The translations under genes and the position numbers were made by a program. DNA of 64,000 bases from Mytilus californianus. Its lineage: Eukaryota; Mollusca; Bivalvia; Mytilida; Mytilidae. The notes beneath the pieces are model-generated. The model made no database searches, was not told the DNA's origin, and was given only the letters and a program-made list of their open reading frames with translations. Positions 23,488 to 34,300 of the stretch are shown piece after piece; position 1 is the first letter of the stretch; each line of letters opens with the position of its first letter. The DNA lies in NCBI RefSeq assembly GCF_021869535.1, contig NW_026262723.1, positions 84,198,324 to 84,262,323 on the forward strand, given 5' to 3'.

Positions 23488-26194
23488 CTTGTTTGGTTCA
23501 AAGTGGAAGAAAAAAAAAGAGTCGTGAGAATATGAACATATTAATCAGATATATTATTTTTTCATTCTAAAATGTAAATCATGTTTATTTTAATTATTTT
23601 ACCATAAACATATAATCCTTTATTATTCCAACTTTTTCTCGTATGAATAATTAAAACCACGTTAAAAATGCACCGAAAATGCAAATTCAATTTATCTTAA
23701 AATTTCTGATTTCTAGTTTACATCTTTCCCATGTACTAAAATGGGTTGTTGTATAATATTTCTCGATAGCTACAATATATTCTTTTACAAATTATATTAC
23801 TACCAGACGCAGAAAAGATTCACAAAACAAGCTAATTCAGTTCAAAGACCATTCCGTTTAGATAAATGATCTGACATGGAAAAACTGCAAATAAATCAAA
23901 AATGTTATTTTTTCATTCTAAAATGTAAATCATGTTTATTTTAATTATTTTACCATAAACATATAATCCTTTATTAGGGCATAGGATGTTTCTAATGGCT
24001 TCTATCAGTTTCTCTTTTTTCTTGTACTGTTTCAGTGGTATATCCATTTTTGCATCATCCGAAAATGTTATTATTCCAATCTGAGTTTGCCCATGACTCA
24101 CTTTATTTTTGTTGATTGTTTCAATAACATAGTCCTCAGCCTTTTCAAATCCACTAGGTCCAAGTGAAGATGACAAATCGAGGACAAACATGAGATGGTA
24201 CTGGCATGCTGTTCACAGAAAATAAATATAAATAATACAAATTATAATAATTTTCATTTCAAAATAATCCAATTTTAATATAAATTGACAATCCGCACTG
24301 AAGCGAAAAAAGTAAGATAAAGGTACTAAAGCAATATTAAGCTGGATAAAACAAAATTAAGTTAAGACGGACAATACCATGGCAAAACGAAATATACGAA
24401 AATATAAAGCAACAGTTCGCAAAACAATACACAGAAAGTAATAAAGAAATTTAATGTAAAAATCTTCACAATACTATCCTTTATAAAGTCCAAAAAACTT
24501 ACCATTTTTCTTGGTAAAACCTTCAAGTCTTAATAGATTTAGACCTTTGAAAGTATTAGTTACACCACCTTTCCATTGGATGTTTCTAATGGCTTCTATC
24601 AGTTTCTCTTTTTTCTTGTACTGTTTCAGTGGTATATCCATTTTTGCATCATCCGAAAATGTTATTATTCCAATCTGAGTTTGCCCATGACTCACTTTAT
24701 TTTTGTTGATTGTTTCAATAACATAGTCCTCAGCCTTTTCAAATCCACTAGGTCCAAGTGAAGATGACAAATCGAGGACAAACATGAGATGGTACTGGCA
24801 TGCTGTTCACAGAAAATAAATATAAATAAATATATGATTAATTTAGTTGGTTTTCTATAAATTTATGAAATACGAGGTAACAGCTTATAATATTTTATTA
24901 TTTTGTTTCAACAACCAACATTTTATCTATACACATAACTAATGTCACCAATATTAGAATTGCAATAAACTGTGGCTGTTCATAAGTTCGTAAGGACATG
25001 ACACCCCCCCCCCCCTCTCCCCCCCCCCAAAAAAAATAGTCCTTCCCCTTCATTATCATAAATTCCCGATTTTCCAATATATGATATATCAGTTATTTGT
25101 ACCATATGTATACCAATATGCCTTATTTTTATTCTGAATATATATGTGTTACTATCAATGTTGTATACATGTATAAAGGTTGTTTTAAATGTTTAATAGT
25201 TTGTACGTATATATAATCATTTATGTCAAGAGAGTCCTTTCTATATATGATATATTTGAAACTGAATACTATGCACGCTACAATTAATCTGCTTTTGAAA
25301 AAAAATGTATTTAAATTTTAGAAAGATATATTTTGATTTCACTACCTCTTCTTACTAATTTGGTCTTACCTCCACTCCCTTCTTTGCTTTCGCCACTGTT
25401 ATTATTTACATCACCCTTGCTTTCACCACTGTTTTTATTCCGATCACCTTTGCTTTCGCCATTGTTTTCTTTCGTATCACTTTTGCTTTCTCCACTGTTT
25501 TTACTCCGATCACCTTTGATTTCGCCACTGTTTTCACTCAGATCACTTTTGTCTTCGCCACTGTTTTACATCTTATCTCCGTTGCTTTCGTCACTGTTTT
25601 CACTCAGATCACCTTTGCCATGACACAGTTTGTTGTTCAATTCTATTGTGATGGCAAACAATAGAAGTATCCACCAGGCTTTCTTTTTCGTTTTATCTAA
25701 ACATGTGATTTGAAGCTTTGTATTTTCTGAGCGACAAACAATTTCTTACACACAAATTTGTATTTACAGTGCACGTTTGTGCATAATGATTATTCACTAT
25801 CAATCGTAAAAGGGAATAAAAAAATAAGTATTAACAAAAATACCGAACTCCAAGGTTAATTCAAAAAGCGGGAAGTCTTTTAAATATTGCCATCATTTCC
25901 ATAAAAAAGTAAAAGAAAATAGGTGTTAAAATTCATAACAAAAAAATCCAACAGACACTTGACAAACCAGCGCAAACCATGCTAAATTCTCATGAACCAG
26001 TTTGAAAATACATCAAACAGATTTTTTTTAAATATTGGAAATTAATTTAAGTTTATTTGTGATATAAATTGAAAAAAAATAAATAACATAGGGTTCATAT
26101 AATGCCATTTATACTGAGAATTATAGCATTAGATAAAGCATTACTTACCAAAACAGTTTGTCGCACTGAGTGTTCTTAAAGTATGATAGTTCAT
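23285..26194 (-). CDS. VWA-domain protein, 4 exons, with in-frame stop
   Basis: I assemble four minus-strand exons: 26149-26194, 25370-25726, 24503-24802 and 23285-23487. Donors are GTAAG-type, acceptors are AG, and all phases agree (46, 357, 300 and 203 bases; 301 codons plus stop). Residues ~32-43 (AWWILLLFAITI) follow a Lys-rich stretch and look like a signal anchor or signal peptide. An 11-residue repeat (NSGESKGDRNK type) comes next, then a von Willebrand factor A domain with MIDAS motifs DLSSS, the Thr in GGVTNT, and TDG. Such proteins act outside the cell in adhesion, matrix or immunity; the exact role is unknown. TAA at 25566-25568 interrupts the repeat, so this allele may be non-functional. 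The C-terminus is short for a full VWA fold and may continue in another exon. Confidence 0.75.
23905..23976. repeat. 72-bp duplicate of 23554-23625 beside the exon copy
   Basis: TTATTTTTTCATTCTAAAAT through TATAATCCTTTATTA is identical at 23554-23625 and 23905-23976. It is separated from the exon 3 duplicate by only 7 bases (23977-23983), so the inserted block is chimeric. Confidence 0.8.
23984..24235 (-). pseudogene. Identical partial duplicate of VWA exon 3
   Basis: These 252 bp match 24578-24829 without a difference that I can see, including the intron 2 acceptor. The copy lacks the last ~75 bases of exon 3 and its donor, and instead reads into unrelated sequence and a stop. It lies in intron 3 of the VWA gene. 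It may be an unused acceptor, a mutually exclusive relic, or an assembly error. Confidence 0.8.
24503..24802 (-). CDS. VWA gene exon 3: N-terminal VWA with MIDAS
   Basis: The acceptor TGTGAACAG precedes 24802 and the donor AAATG|GTAAGTT follows 24503. It encodes CQYHLMFVLDLSSSLGPSGF, then IGIITFSDDAKMDIPL and WKGGVTNTFKGLNLLR. DLSSS is the DxSxS metal-ion-dependent adhesion site. Bases 24578-24829 have an identical second copy at 23984-24235. Confidence 0.85.
25370..25726 (-). CDS. VWA gene exon 2: hydrophobic anchor and 11-aa repeats
   Basis: The acceptor GTCGCTCAG precedes 25726 and the donor GTGGAG|GTAAGA follows 25370. It encodes KTKKKAWWILLLFAITI, then about eight 11-residue repeats (33-bp unit) of NSGESKGDRNK type. 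One unit has TAA in place of the GAA/AAA codon at 25566-25568. The plus-strand Pro/Leu/Ser-rich ORF over the same bases is the antisense shadow of this repeat. Confidence 0.65.
25384..25618 (-). repeat. 33-bp coding minisatellite of the VWA gene
   Basis: Eight or so units on the minus strand read AACAGTGGCGAAAGCAAAGG followed by TGATCGGAATAAA. Several units contain AAAG|GTGATC, which resembles a splice donor. The period is 11 codons, so copy-number change keeps the frame. Confidence 0.75.
25840..26000 (+). repeat. Interspersed repeat fragment (CCGAACTCCAAGG type)
   Basis: AAAATACCGAACTCCAAGG then TTCAAAAAGCGGGAAGTC resemble 60466-60590. It sits in intron 1 of the VWA gene and is partly degraded. 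Confidence 0.45.
26149..26194 (-). CDS. VWA gene exon 1 (start codon)
   Basis: ATG at 26192-26194 opens 15 codons (MNYHTLRTLSATNCF) and ends TTTTG|GTAAGT at 26149. The leftover base fits exon 2 after the acceptor at 25727-25728. An all-UTR first exon is possible if another start is used. Confidence 0.55.
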
Positions 26195-26717
26195 ATTTAT
26201 ACTAAGTAAATGTCTAATTATGTTATCTTGAAAGCTGATCTTATCATGAACATATTTCTTCTAAGTCTGAATATGGCTGTAATTTTTTTTTTATCGAGCA
26301 CCAATTAATACTTAAGAAAAGTACGAATTGTTCAAAAAAATGCTTATGGATTTCAAGACAAATACAAAGATGACTTCAATGAAAATATTGACAGCTTCAT
26401 CAAAAATATTTGCATAGTGTACCAGCTTTTATTTATTGCCATTTTATCTCACGATTCGTTAAAACGTAAGTACTGATGAACCAGCTGTTTATCATATACG
26501 TATATTTGCTAAAGTACAAAAACACACTTCAATAGTTCGAACCATTGGGATTGGTTGATTGACAATTGCTTGACGTGTTTTGAAAAATATAGATTTGTTT
26601 TTTCTATCATTACCTTTCAAATTGTATGTAACGAAATCAAGAAGCGACTGCAGATAAAGTACGTATCTATGTTCTTGGAAGTTTTACGGACGCCATCATG
26701 ATTTGCAATATAAAAAT
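26195..26717. promoter_or_regulatory. 5' flank of the VWA gene
   Basis: AT-rich DNA upstream of the proposed minus-strand start. No convincing promoter element was seen, so the assignment is positional. Confidence 0.3.
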
Positions 26718-27285
26718 AAGAAGATGTGGTATGATTGCCAATGAGACAACTCTCCACAAGAGACCAAATGACACAGAAATTATCAACTATATGTCACTGT
26801 TCGGCCTTCAATAATGAGTAAAAACCATACCGCATAGTCAGCTATAATGACCCCGAAATGACAAATGTAAAAAAATTCAAACGAGTAAACTAACGGTCTT
26901 TTCATGTATAAAATATTGCACGAAAAAAAAAAATGATATACAGCAACAAAAGAGAACCACTGAATAACAGGCTCCCGACTTGGGACAGGCACATACAGAA
27001 TGTGGCGGGATTAAACTAGTTTGCTGGCGCTAAACCCTTCCCCTAACATGGGACAGTAGTGTAATGGCACCACATAAGAACAAACCATGCAAAACAATAA
27101 ACGAAAATTATATATGAGAAACAGCAAAAAACGACTACCACTCAATTACAGGCTCCCGACTTGGGACTGGCACATATAGAATGTGGTGGGGTTAAACTAG
27201 TTTGAAGGCGCACCAACCATCCCCAAACCTGGGACAGTGGTGTAACAGTTCAACATAAGAATAAACTATAAAAAGCTAATAAAAA
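26718..27285 (+). repeat. Mussel interspersed repeat plus a second partial copy
   Basis: The first copy runs from AAGAAGATGTGGTATGATTG to about 27090 (ACATGGGACAGTAGTGTAAT). Immediately after, about 27096-27285 repeats only the 3' half (CAATTACAGGCTCCCGACTT, ACCTGGGACAGTGGTGTAAC). This tandem 3' half suggests internal duplication or head-to-tail insertion. Confidence 0.75.
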
Positions 27286-27538
27286 ATCATACATCTATGA
27301 CTTGCTTTACATAATATCTGTAATACAGATGACAAAGGTGAACGTTTTTTTGACACAATCAAATTTTCGGGTTTTTTTACCGTCTTAAAACAAAGGAGAA
27401 CTGTTTCCCTTCAAGACTGTTTAACTTTACCTCCATGTTTGCCAGGTTCGAGGTGTGTAGTGTTTATTTTTTTCGTTTTTGTTTTTCTTATGGTGTCGAT
27501 TTTTATTTGTTATGAACCAGAATTTTCATTCAAAAAGT

Positions 27539-27960
27539 AAGAAGATGTGGTATGATTGGCAATCTTCTAATGAGAACCACCAGAGACCAAATGTAGTAGA
27601 AATTAAGCAACTATTGGTCACTGTACAGTCATCTATAATGAGCAAAACTCAAACTTATAATGGCTATAAAAGGCCTCCAACATGACAAATGCAAAACTAT
27701 TCAAATTAGAAAACAAACAGCATGATTTATGTAAAACACAATAAACGAAAAACAAATTTGATAAAAAAAACCAACAAACAACAATCACTGAATTACAGAA
27801 TTACAGTAACCTGATTTGGGACAGTCATAGACATAATCCGGCGGGATTAATCATGTTTGTGGCGCCAAACCCTCCCCTAACATTAGGCAGAAGTGTAACA
27901 ACACAACATAAGAACAAACTATAAAAATCAGTGGAAAAAGGTTTGACTCATTAGATCGAT
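27539..27960 (+). repeat. Mussel interspersed repeat copy
   Basis: AAGAAGATGTGGTATGATTG to AAAAGGTTTGACTCATTAG. More diverged than the 42786 copy, but full length over the shared core. Confidence 0.7.
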
Positions 27961-28204
27961 ATCAAGTATAAAAGATGTCTTATAAACTATAGACATCTCA
28001 TATAGTATATAGGATATCTTAAATATTAAATGAGATATCTTATATATTCTTATATATTATATAAGATATCTCATTTGGTTTATAATATACCGTTTATAAG
28101 ACATCTCATATAATTTATAAGATATGTTATATGATTTTCTTAGATATCTCATAAAGTATATAAGATATCGTATATAAAAAATATCTATAAGATATCTTAT
28201 ACAT
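27955..28204. repeat. Cluster of AGATATCT palindromes
   Basis: Some 250 bp made of variants of TATAAGATATCTTATA and TAAGATATCTCATAT, with AGATATCT or one-base variants every 15-25 bp. The block can fold almost throughout. No coding capacity. Confidence 0.75.
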
Positions 28205-28329
28205 TTTCAAAATTTCCCATTCGGTCAAGTTTTAGGGTAAGAAAAATTTTACATGACCGATGGTCTAGAATTTGGTGATATAATATGGTAAGCTAAGAGT
28301 CAATTACTAGTCCGCTGTTGCGTGATGTC

Positions 28330-28606
28330 TAATCACTTGATATAAATTATCAACGTATTTTATAGGAGTAACACGACGAGTGTCACACGTGGAGCAGATT
28401 CTGCTTACCCATACGCAGGACCTGACATCACCCCCGGTTTTTGGTGGGGTTAGTGTTGCGATATCTTTAGTTTTCTTGTTGTGTTTTGTGTGCTGTTGTT
28501 TTCCTGTTGGCCTTTTTCTTTTTGTTTTGCCATGGCGTTGTCAATCTATCTTTTGAATTATGAGTTTGAATGTCCCTTTGGTTTCTTTCTCCTCTCTTTT
28601 TTTAAA
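28330..28606 (+). repeat. Interspersed repeat ending in a T-rich tract
   Basis: GAGCAGATTCTGCTTACCC through GACATCACCCCCGGTTTTTG and GCCATGGCGTTGTCAATC to CTCTCTTTTTTT. I recall near-identical sequence in many Mytilus loci. The ORF starting at 28481 is largely this repeat. Confidence 0.6.
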
Positions 28607-28717
28607 GCAATTACACACAGCCAAGGTGCTACAGCTCGCCAGAAACTTTTCCGAACCCTGAGTACAGAAGACATCTGGAAATTTTACATTCATATGTTTG
28701 AAAATGGGCCAGTCAGG
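28607..28717 (+). CDS. Possible isolated exon of an unknown gene
   Basis: An open stretch begins right after a T-rich tract and AAAG, and ends GTCAG|GTAATC. It encodes SQGATARQKLFRTLSTEDIW then KFYIHMFENGPVR. ENGPV is reminiscent of papain-family (cathepsin B-like) proteases, but no adjoining exon was found on either side, so the family is a guess. It could equally be chance coding in repeat-adjacent DNA. Confidence 0.35.
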
Positions 28718-29807
28718 TAATCATAGTAACTAGGGTTCTGATAAAACGATGTAATAATATTTTCGATCTATTTTTTGGAATTTAAATTATTTTTGTTAGT
28801 CTGATATCTTTTTCATTTAAACTGAATGGTTTATTTATGAAATTAAATGCGAATTTTAAAACATACTGTGACCCATCACATATAATGTAAAGCAGCTGTT
28901 GTTTCTAAATTAAATATATTTGTAAGAATCGTTAGTTCAAATTAAACTACAATAAACTAAAGACGATATTGTACGAAACATGATTCAAATAATGTTATCA
29001 AACCAATTACTGTTCACATCTTTTTGAAAACCTTGAAAGTCTTTTTGTACTATTGTCAATGTGTTTTTCCCTTAGAAATAACAGTATAAATGTCCATTAA
29101 GGTTCTCATAATTTATTTTATATATTTATATCTTCAAAGATGCTATCTATTCTGAACTCAAAATCATTATTCTTTGACGTTGTACGTATTAAATACCATC
29201 ACCAAAGAAGCTTACTCGAAACATTTCAATACATTAAACGTATTTTACTTGTTATTTATAAGGGAAATTCAAATGTTCTGGTCTGCAATAAACATTAACG
29301 GCACCAATTTTACTGCACAAGATGCACGTTTTGAAAATCAATGTCTTTTCAGTAATGGTCAAAATACGCAACTTCTGTTTGAAAAAGTGTTGTGATTACT
29401 TTTAAACAATTAGTTAATCCTTTATTATCATAGTTGTACAAATAATAGGTTTGAATTCGTTTAATTTTGGTCTAATTTCATCTTTTGTTGATTATTACTG
29501 TGACCTAAAAATAAGTTTTTGTATATTTATTCCTTTCCAAAAGTTTCCATCCTTTCGCCTCTAAAAAAACTCTGTCAGTAACTTCCGAAATGTGTATCAA
29601 ACTTGGCGGAAATGGAAAGCATTACGGTACTAAACATATATATTATTAACTTGTATGTATATTTTGACTAATTTGATTCGTTCAGGAATAGTCACATGTT
29701 AAACTATGTTTTCAAAGATCGATTAAAAAACAGCGGATAGAAAAGTGATCTTTCACGGTCATTTTTTGAATATCTAGAAACCAATAAACTTTGTGACGTT
29801 AATAATA
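28718..29807. other. Intergenic AT-rich DNA
   Basis: Short ORFs only, none with a recognisable domain. Confidence 0.4.
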
Positions 29808-29951
29808 TAACAATTTTAGCCTTTGTATGAGGTCAATACAGGATATATCGACCCAAAGAAGTATATCGACTTTTGACTTCATCCTCAGTCTATATACTTC
29901 TTTCAGGTCAATATATCCTAGTATCGACCTCATACAAAGGCTATAATTGTA
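29808..29951. mobile_element. Hairpin (MITE-like) repeat, ~60-bp arms
   Basis: TTTTAGCCTTTGTATGAGGT and GACCTCATACAAAGGCTATA are inverted copies, continued inward by GTCAATACAGGATATATCGA and GGTCAATATATCCTAGTATC. The whole block folds on itself. Confidence 0.7.
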
Positions 29952-30045
29952 TAATAAAATCACTGTTGTCTAACAAAACGTAAAATACAGATTTCAGTGT
30001 TTTACGTGTTTATGGAATTATCTTCACCAGGTACGCTCGACACAA

Positions 30046-30480
30046 ATTTAATTGATTGATTGATTGATTGATTGCTGTTTAAGACCACTTTCAGCACTAT
30101 TGTGCTATATTGTGGAGGCTATTTTTTATTGCTGGATTTTCAATTGTAGAAGTACATAAACATTGATTCAAAGACTGAAAGAATTCATAAATTCTTTACA
30201 CAGAAAAACAAAGACAGGGCAACACCCTACCGAAATGATCACAGGTGGTCCGATACGGTAAGCAGACCCTGCTCCACAAGTGGCAGACGTCTTGTTATTC
30301 ATGACAAGTACCAATTTGTTGATAAGTCTCATTCGGTAATGTCACATTCGAGGAAAGAGGCCGGGATTATATTGAGACAATTGAAATATTTCAATGGTCA
30401 TCTGTGACACAGATATTCCTTAACTGTCAACAAAATCATGATGGTGTCCGAAGGGATGATTTGAACTTTTCGATTACCTT
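30046..30480 (+). repeat. Interspersed repeat starting with an ATTG microsatellite
   Basis: (ATTG)n at 30052-30073 is followed by CTGTTTAAGACCACTTTCAG. The 3' part shares GGTCATCTGTGACACAGATA with 57790-58040. No gene seen between here and 31137. Confidence 0.55.
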
Positions 30481-31137
30481 AATTTCTGTTTTTTGCCTTT
30501 ATTTGTCTCTTTTTTTAATCGATTTACGAGATTTAAACATCGGTAAATTACTGTCTCCTTACTTCAACAGCTTTCTTGTTAGCAGCAACCTTCTATCAAT
30601 TAATTCAAAACTATAATAAAATAAAAACTATCAATATATAACATTGTAGGCAATTGAAGTCAAGTCAATGTCCAAAGATTTATTTAAAGTCGATTAGTAA
30701 CTTTTACATATAATATAAGTTTTAAAGAGCTCTAAAATCGACTACGTAAAATAATACAGTACACTTGAGACAAAACAATACACAAAAGATAAGGACAATA
30801 CACGCATATAAAAGCAATATCATTCGATGTGATGATTTTGCTTTGATTCCACAAATAATGATAAAAAAAACATATACACACACAAAATAAATATTTGACT
30901 TCTATCCTGCATTAATATTAAGTTTTATTGAGGAACATGGAAATTTTTTCCAACGTTTATTAATTAAATCATTAATTTTATCAAAAGCATTATCATTATT
31001 GTTTTTTTTTACTTATGTCTTTTTGTAATCATTATAAAATTATGTAACATGCCCTTCATGACCCAATAATTGGTTTAATAAAGTATTCATGGAACATGTT
31101 TTTTGCAGTTTTGAATATAAAATAAATCTAATAATCA

Positions 31138-31313
31138 TTATATTACATAAAATGATTTTTTATAGTATAAATATGTAGCTACAATGACCCATAAACTTGC
31201 ACCATAGAGATCTATTGCAAGATGACTCGCATGTGTTTCTGGGACGTGCCAGCTAACTGGAAAATTCTTATGCAAAAGTTCGTGTCCCATATATACCAAT
31301 ATGGCATTCATAC
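31138..31313 (-). CDS. HGSNAT: HGSNAT exon 17 (terminal)
   Basis: Encodes [20 protein letters not shown] to [10 protein letters not shown] and TAA. GMNxILVYxGHE is a family signature. A minus-strand AATAAA (plus TTTATT at 30923) about 210 bp past the stop may be the polyadenylation signal. Confidence 0.94.
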
Positions 31314-34300
31314 CTGTAATAATGGAAGTAATTACTAAGAAACTACTACATAGCTGAAACACAACGTAATGATTTACGTGCACTAAAAAACACAAATTTA
31401 TAATAATTAACAAAATTAAAAAAATCTTGAATAATATTATATGACAAAGGACATCGAAGCAGAAACATTCTGAAATCAAACTGAACACTAGGTCAAATAC
31501 AGCCATCATTGTTTTTTAGCTGGCTTTGAATAGTTTTTTCATTTGTATACTTAAAACATTGTACGTTTTGAAACCCTAATATAATCTAACGGCCATTAAA
31601 CGTCACTGTGCTATATATGCGTAAGGAGAATTTACTTGTGAATCGCAAGTCGGTATCATCTTTCTTTTGAATTTTGTCAAAAACAAGATAATTTCGCATC
31701 CAATTGATACCCAATTTGGTGTGATGTCCCTTCAAACAGCGGTATACAATTGGGTCTGTAAAGTGTTTAAATATGCTTCTGTCAAAAGCTACCCGATTAT
31801 AAACAAAAAATGGCTTTGACAAATGCAAAAGATTTCGTCTATATGTTAAACGAGAGGATGGATATGTTAGATGACGTTGGTTTGTTTGTATATTATAAAA
31901 ATTATTTTTAATCTATTCAATATAATGGCTGCAATTGGTTATATATCAGTGTGTTGCATTTTGTCTCGTCTGGTGGTTACAGATTTTACGAAATCGATAG
32001 GTTAAAATATGACAATTGAATTATTTTCTTTACGTCATACTTACCTGGGTAATAAAATGGTGCTCCATTCCATATCTTCCATTCATCTATCATCAAATAG
32101 CAAAAACACAACAGAAAAAATGCAAAACCACCAAGGCAGAACACAAACGATAAAGACCTAGAAATAACATAATAATATTGAAATGTCTCCCTGTCCAGAA
32201 TTGAGAGTGAGATGCAGTTGCGGATCCATGGGGTGTACAGGTGAACGCCCCCTTTGAATTTGTCATATTAAACCATATTATTGTCTAGAAAATGTTTTCA
32301 CATTGCTCAACTCGGCAATATTTATTCCGTTTCCATTTTAAAAATCCTGTATCCGCCCCTGAGATGACAAAATTGTCTATTCCATACGTTTAGGGGCCAG
32401 CTGAAGCCCGCCTCCGGGTGCGGGATTATCTCGCTGTGTTGAAGACACATTGGTGGCCTTCGGCTGTTTTCTGCTCTTTGGTTGGGTTGTTGTCTCTTTG
32501 ACACATTCCCCAGTTCCATTCTCAATTTTATTGTTGTTAGTGATGATAATCTTCAAAGGAAAATTTTAATCAAAAGACGTAACCGAGAGATATATTGCGA
32601 TATGTTCAAATACTAGTGTTATCATTTCCCTATTTTGTAAATATGCTATAGATATAAATGTAGTTTAAAATTTTCAGCATAGGGAATGTGACACTAGTAT
32701 TATTAAGTTCATAACTAGATTAATAAGTTCACAAAACATTACCATAAGTTTTTGTTGACGGGAATCCATCCTTCGTTTTTACTAAATTTACATAAAATTC
32801 CTGCTAACAGGCACTGAAAGGATATATGAAAAGAAATATATGTTTTAACGGGTATAAAGTAAATGTCTTATTTGCCGACATTGCTAAATTTTAATTCGAA
32901 TATTTGCATACTCGTTAGTTCTGATTTTAACAAGATCTCCTCTCTCTGCATAATTCAAAGTTGGTCGACGATTTTGATGGTTGAAAAGGTGTGTGATATT
33001 GAAAAAAAGCCATATCATATGCACTTGACTTCAAACAGAGATGTCAAGTGACATGATTTAATACAGATTTTAGGGAAAACCAATATCACAAACCGTTTCA
33101 ACTAATATATTCCTTTAATAATGAATGAATAATGTATGCCATTACAAACAAGAGATAACAAATCCCTTATTTAGTTGATAAAGTTGTAGGGCTTACCAAA
33201 ACAAATCCCTTTTTTACATGGTAAAGTTGTAAGGCATACCAAAACACATCCCTTATGTACAAGGCAAAGTTGTAAGGCTAACAACCAAAGCAAACCCCTT
33301 TTTTACATGGTAAAGTTGAAAGGTATACAAAAACGATTACCTTATTCACATGGTAAGGTTTTCAAAAAAAAAAATCCCTTATTTACATGGTAAATTTGTA
33401 AGGCTTACCAAAATAAATCCCTTATGTACATGGTAAAGTTGTAAGGCTTACGAAAACAAATCCCTTATTTACAGTGTAAAGATGTTAAGCTTTCCAAAAC
33501 AAATCCCTTATGTACATGGTAAAGTTGTAAAGCTTACCAAAACAAATCCCTTATGTACATGGTAAAGTTGTAAGGCTTACGAAAACAAATCCCTTATTTA
33601 CAGTGTAAAGATGTTAAGCTTACCAAAACAAATCCCTTATGTACATGGTAAAATTGTAAGGCATACCAAAGCAAATCCCTTATGTACATGGTAAAATTGT
33701 AAGACTTTCCAAAACAAATCCCTTATGTACATGGTAAAATTGTAAGGCTTTCCAAAACAAATCCCTTATGTACATGGTAAAGTTGTAGAGCTCTCCATAA
33801 CAAATCCTTTATGTACATTGTAAAATTGTAAGGCATACAAAAACAAATCCTTTATGTACATAGTAAAGTTGTAAGGCTTACCAAAACAAATCCTTTATGT
33901 ACATGGTAATTTATAAAAGTTGTAGAGCTCTCCATAACAAATCCCTTATGTACATGGTAAAATTGTAAGGTAAACAAAAACAAATACCTTATTTACAGGG
34001 TAAAGATGTTAAGCTAACCAAAGCAAACCCCCTTTTTACATGGTAAAGTTGTAAGGCTTACCAAAATAAATCCCTTATGTGCGTGGTAAAGTTGTAAGGC
34101 TTACCAAAACAATTCCCCACAGACAGAATCGCACTACTCTGGCTGATCTGCTTTTGTATGTACAAAGAATTTTGCCTGCCTGAAAAAAAGGCGTGATTTT
34201 TATTGCAGTTGTACGAAAAATATATGTAAATGATATCATTTCCGGGCACAAATAAGAGAGTGTTTCTTAAATATGCACCATATCAGGTAAAGTTGTGATA

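Noticed and set aside
25333..25623. 96-codon plus-strand ORF rich in Pro, Leu and Ser
   Set aside because: It is antisense to the 33-bp coding repeat of the VWA gene, whose minus-strand frame fits splice phases on both sides.
33157..34104. Regular repeats resembling a CRISPR array
   Set aside because: Units are directly tandem with no unique spacers, lie in a eukaryotic intron, and have no cas genes nearby.
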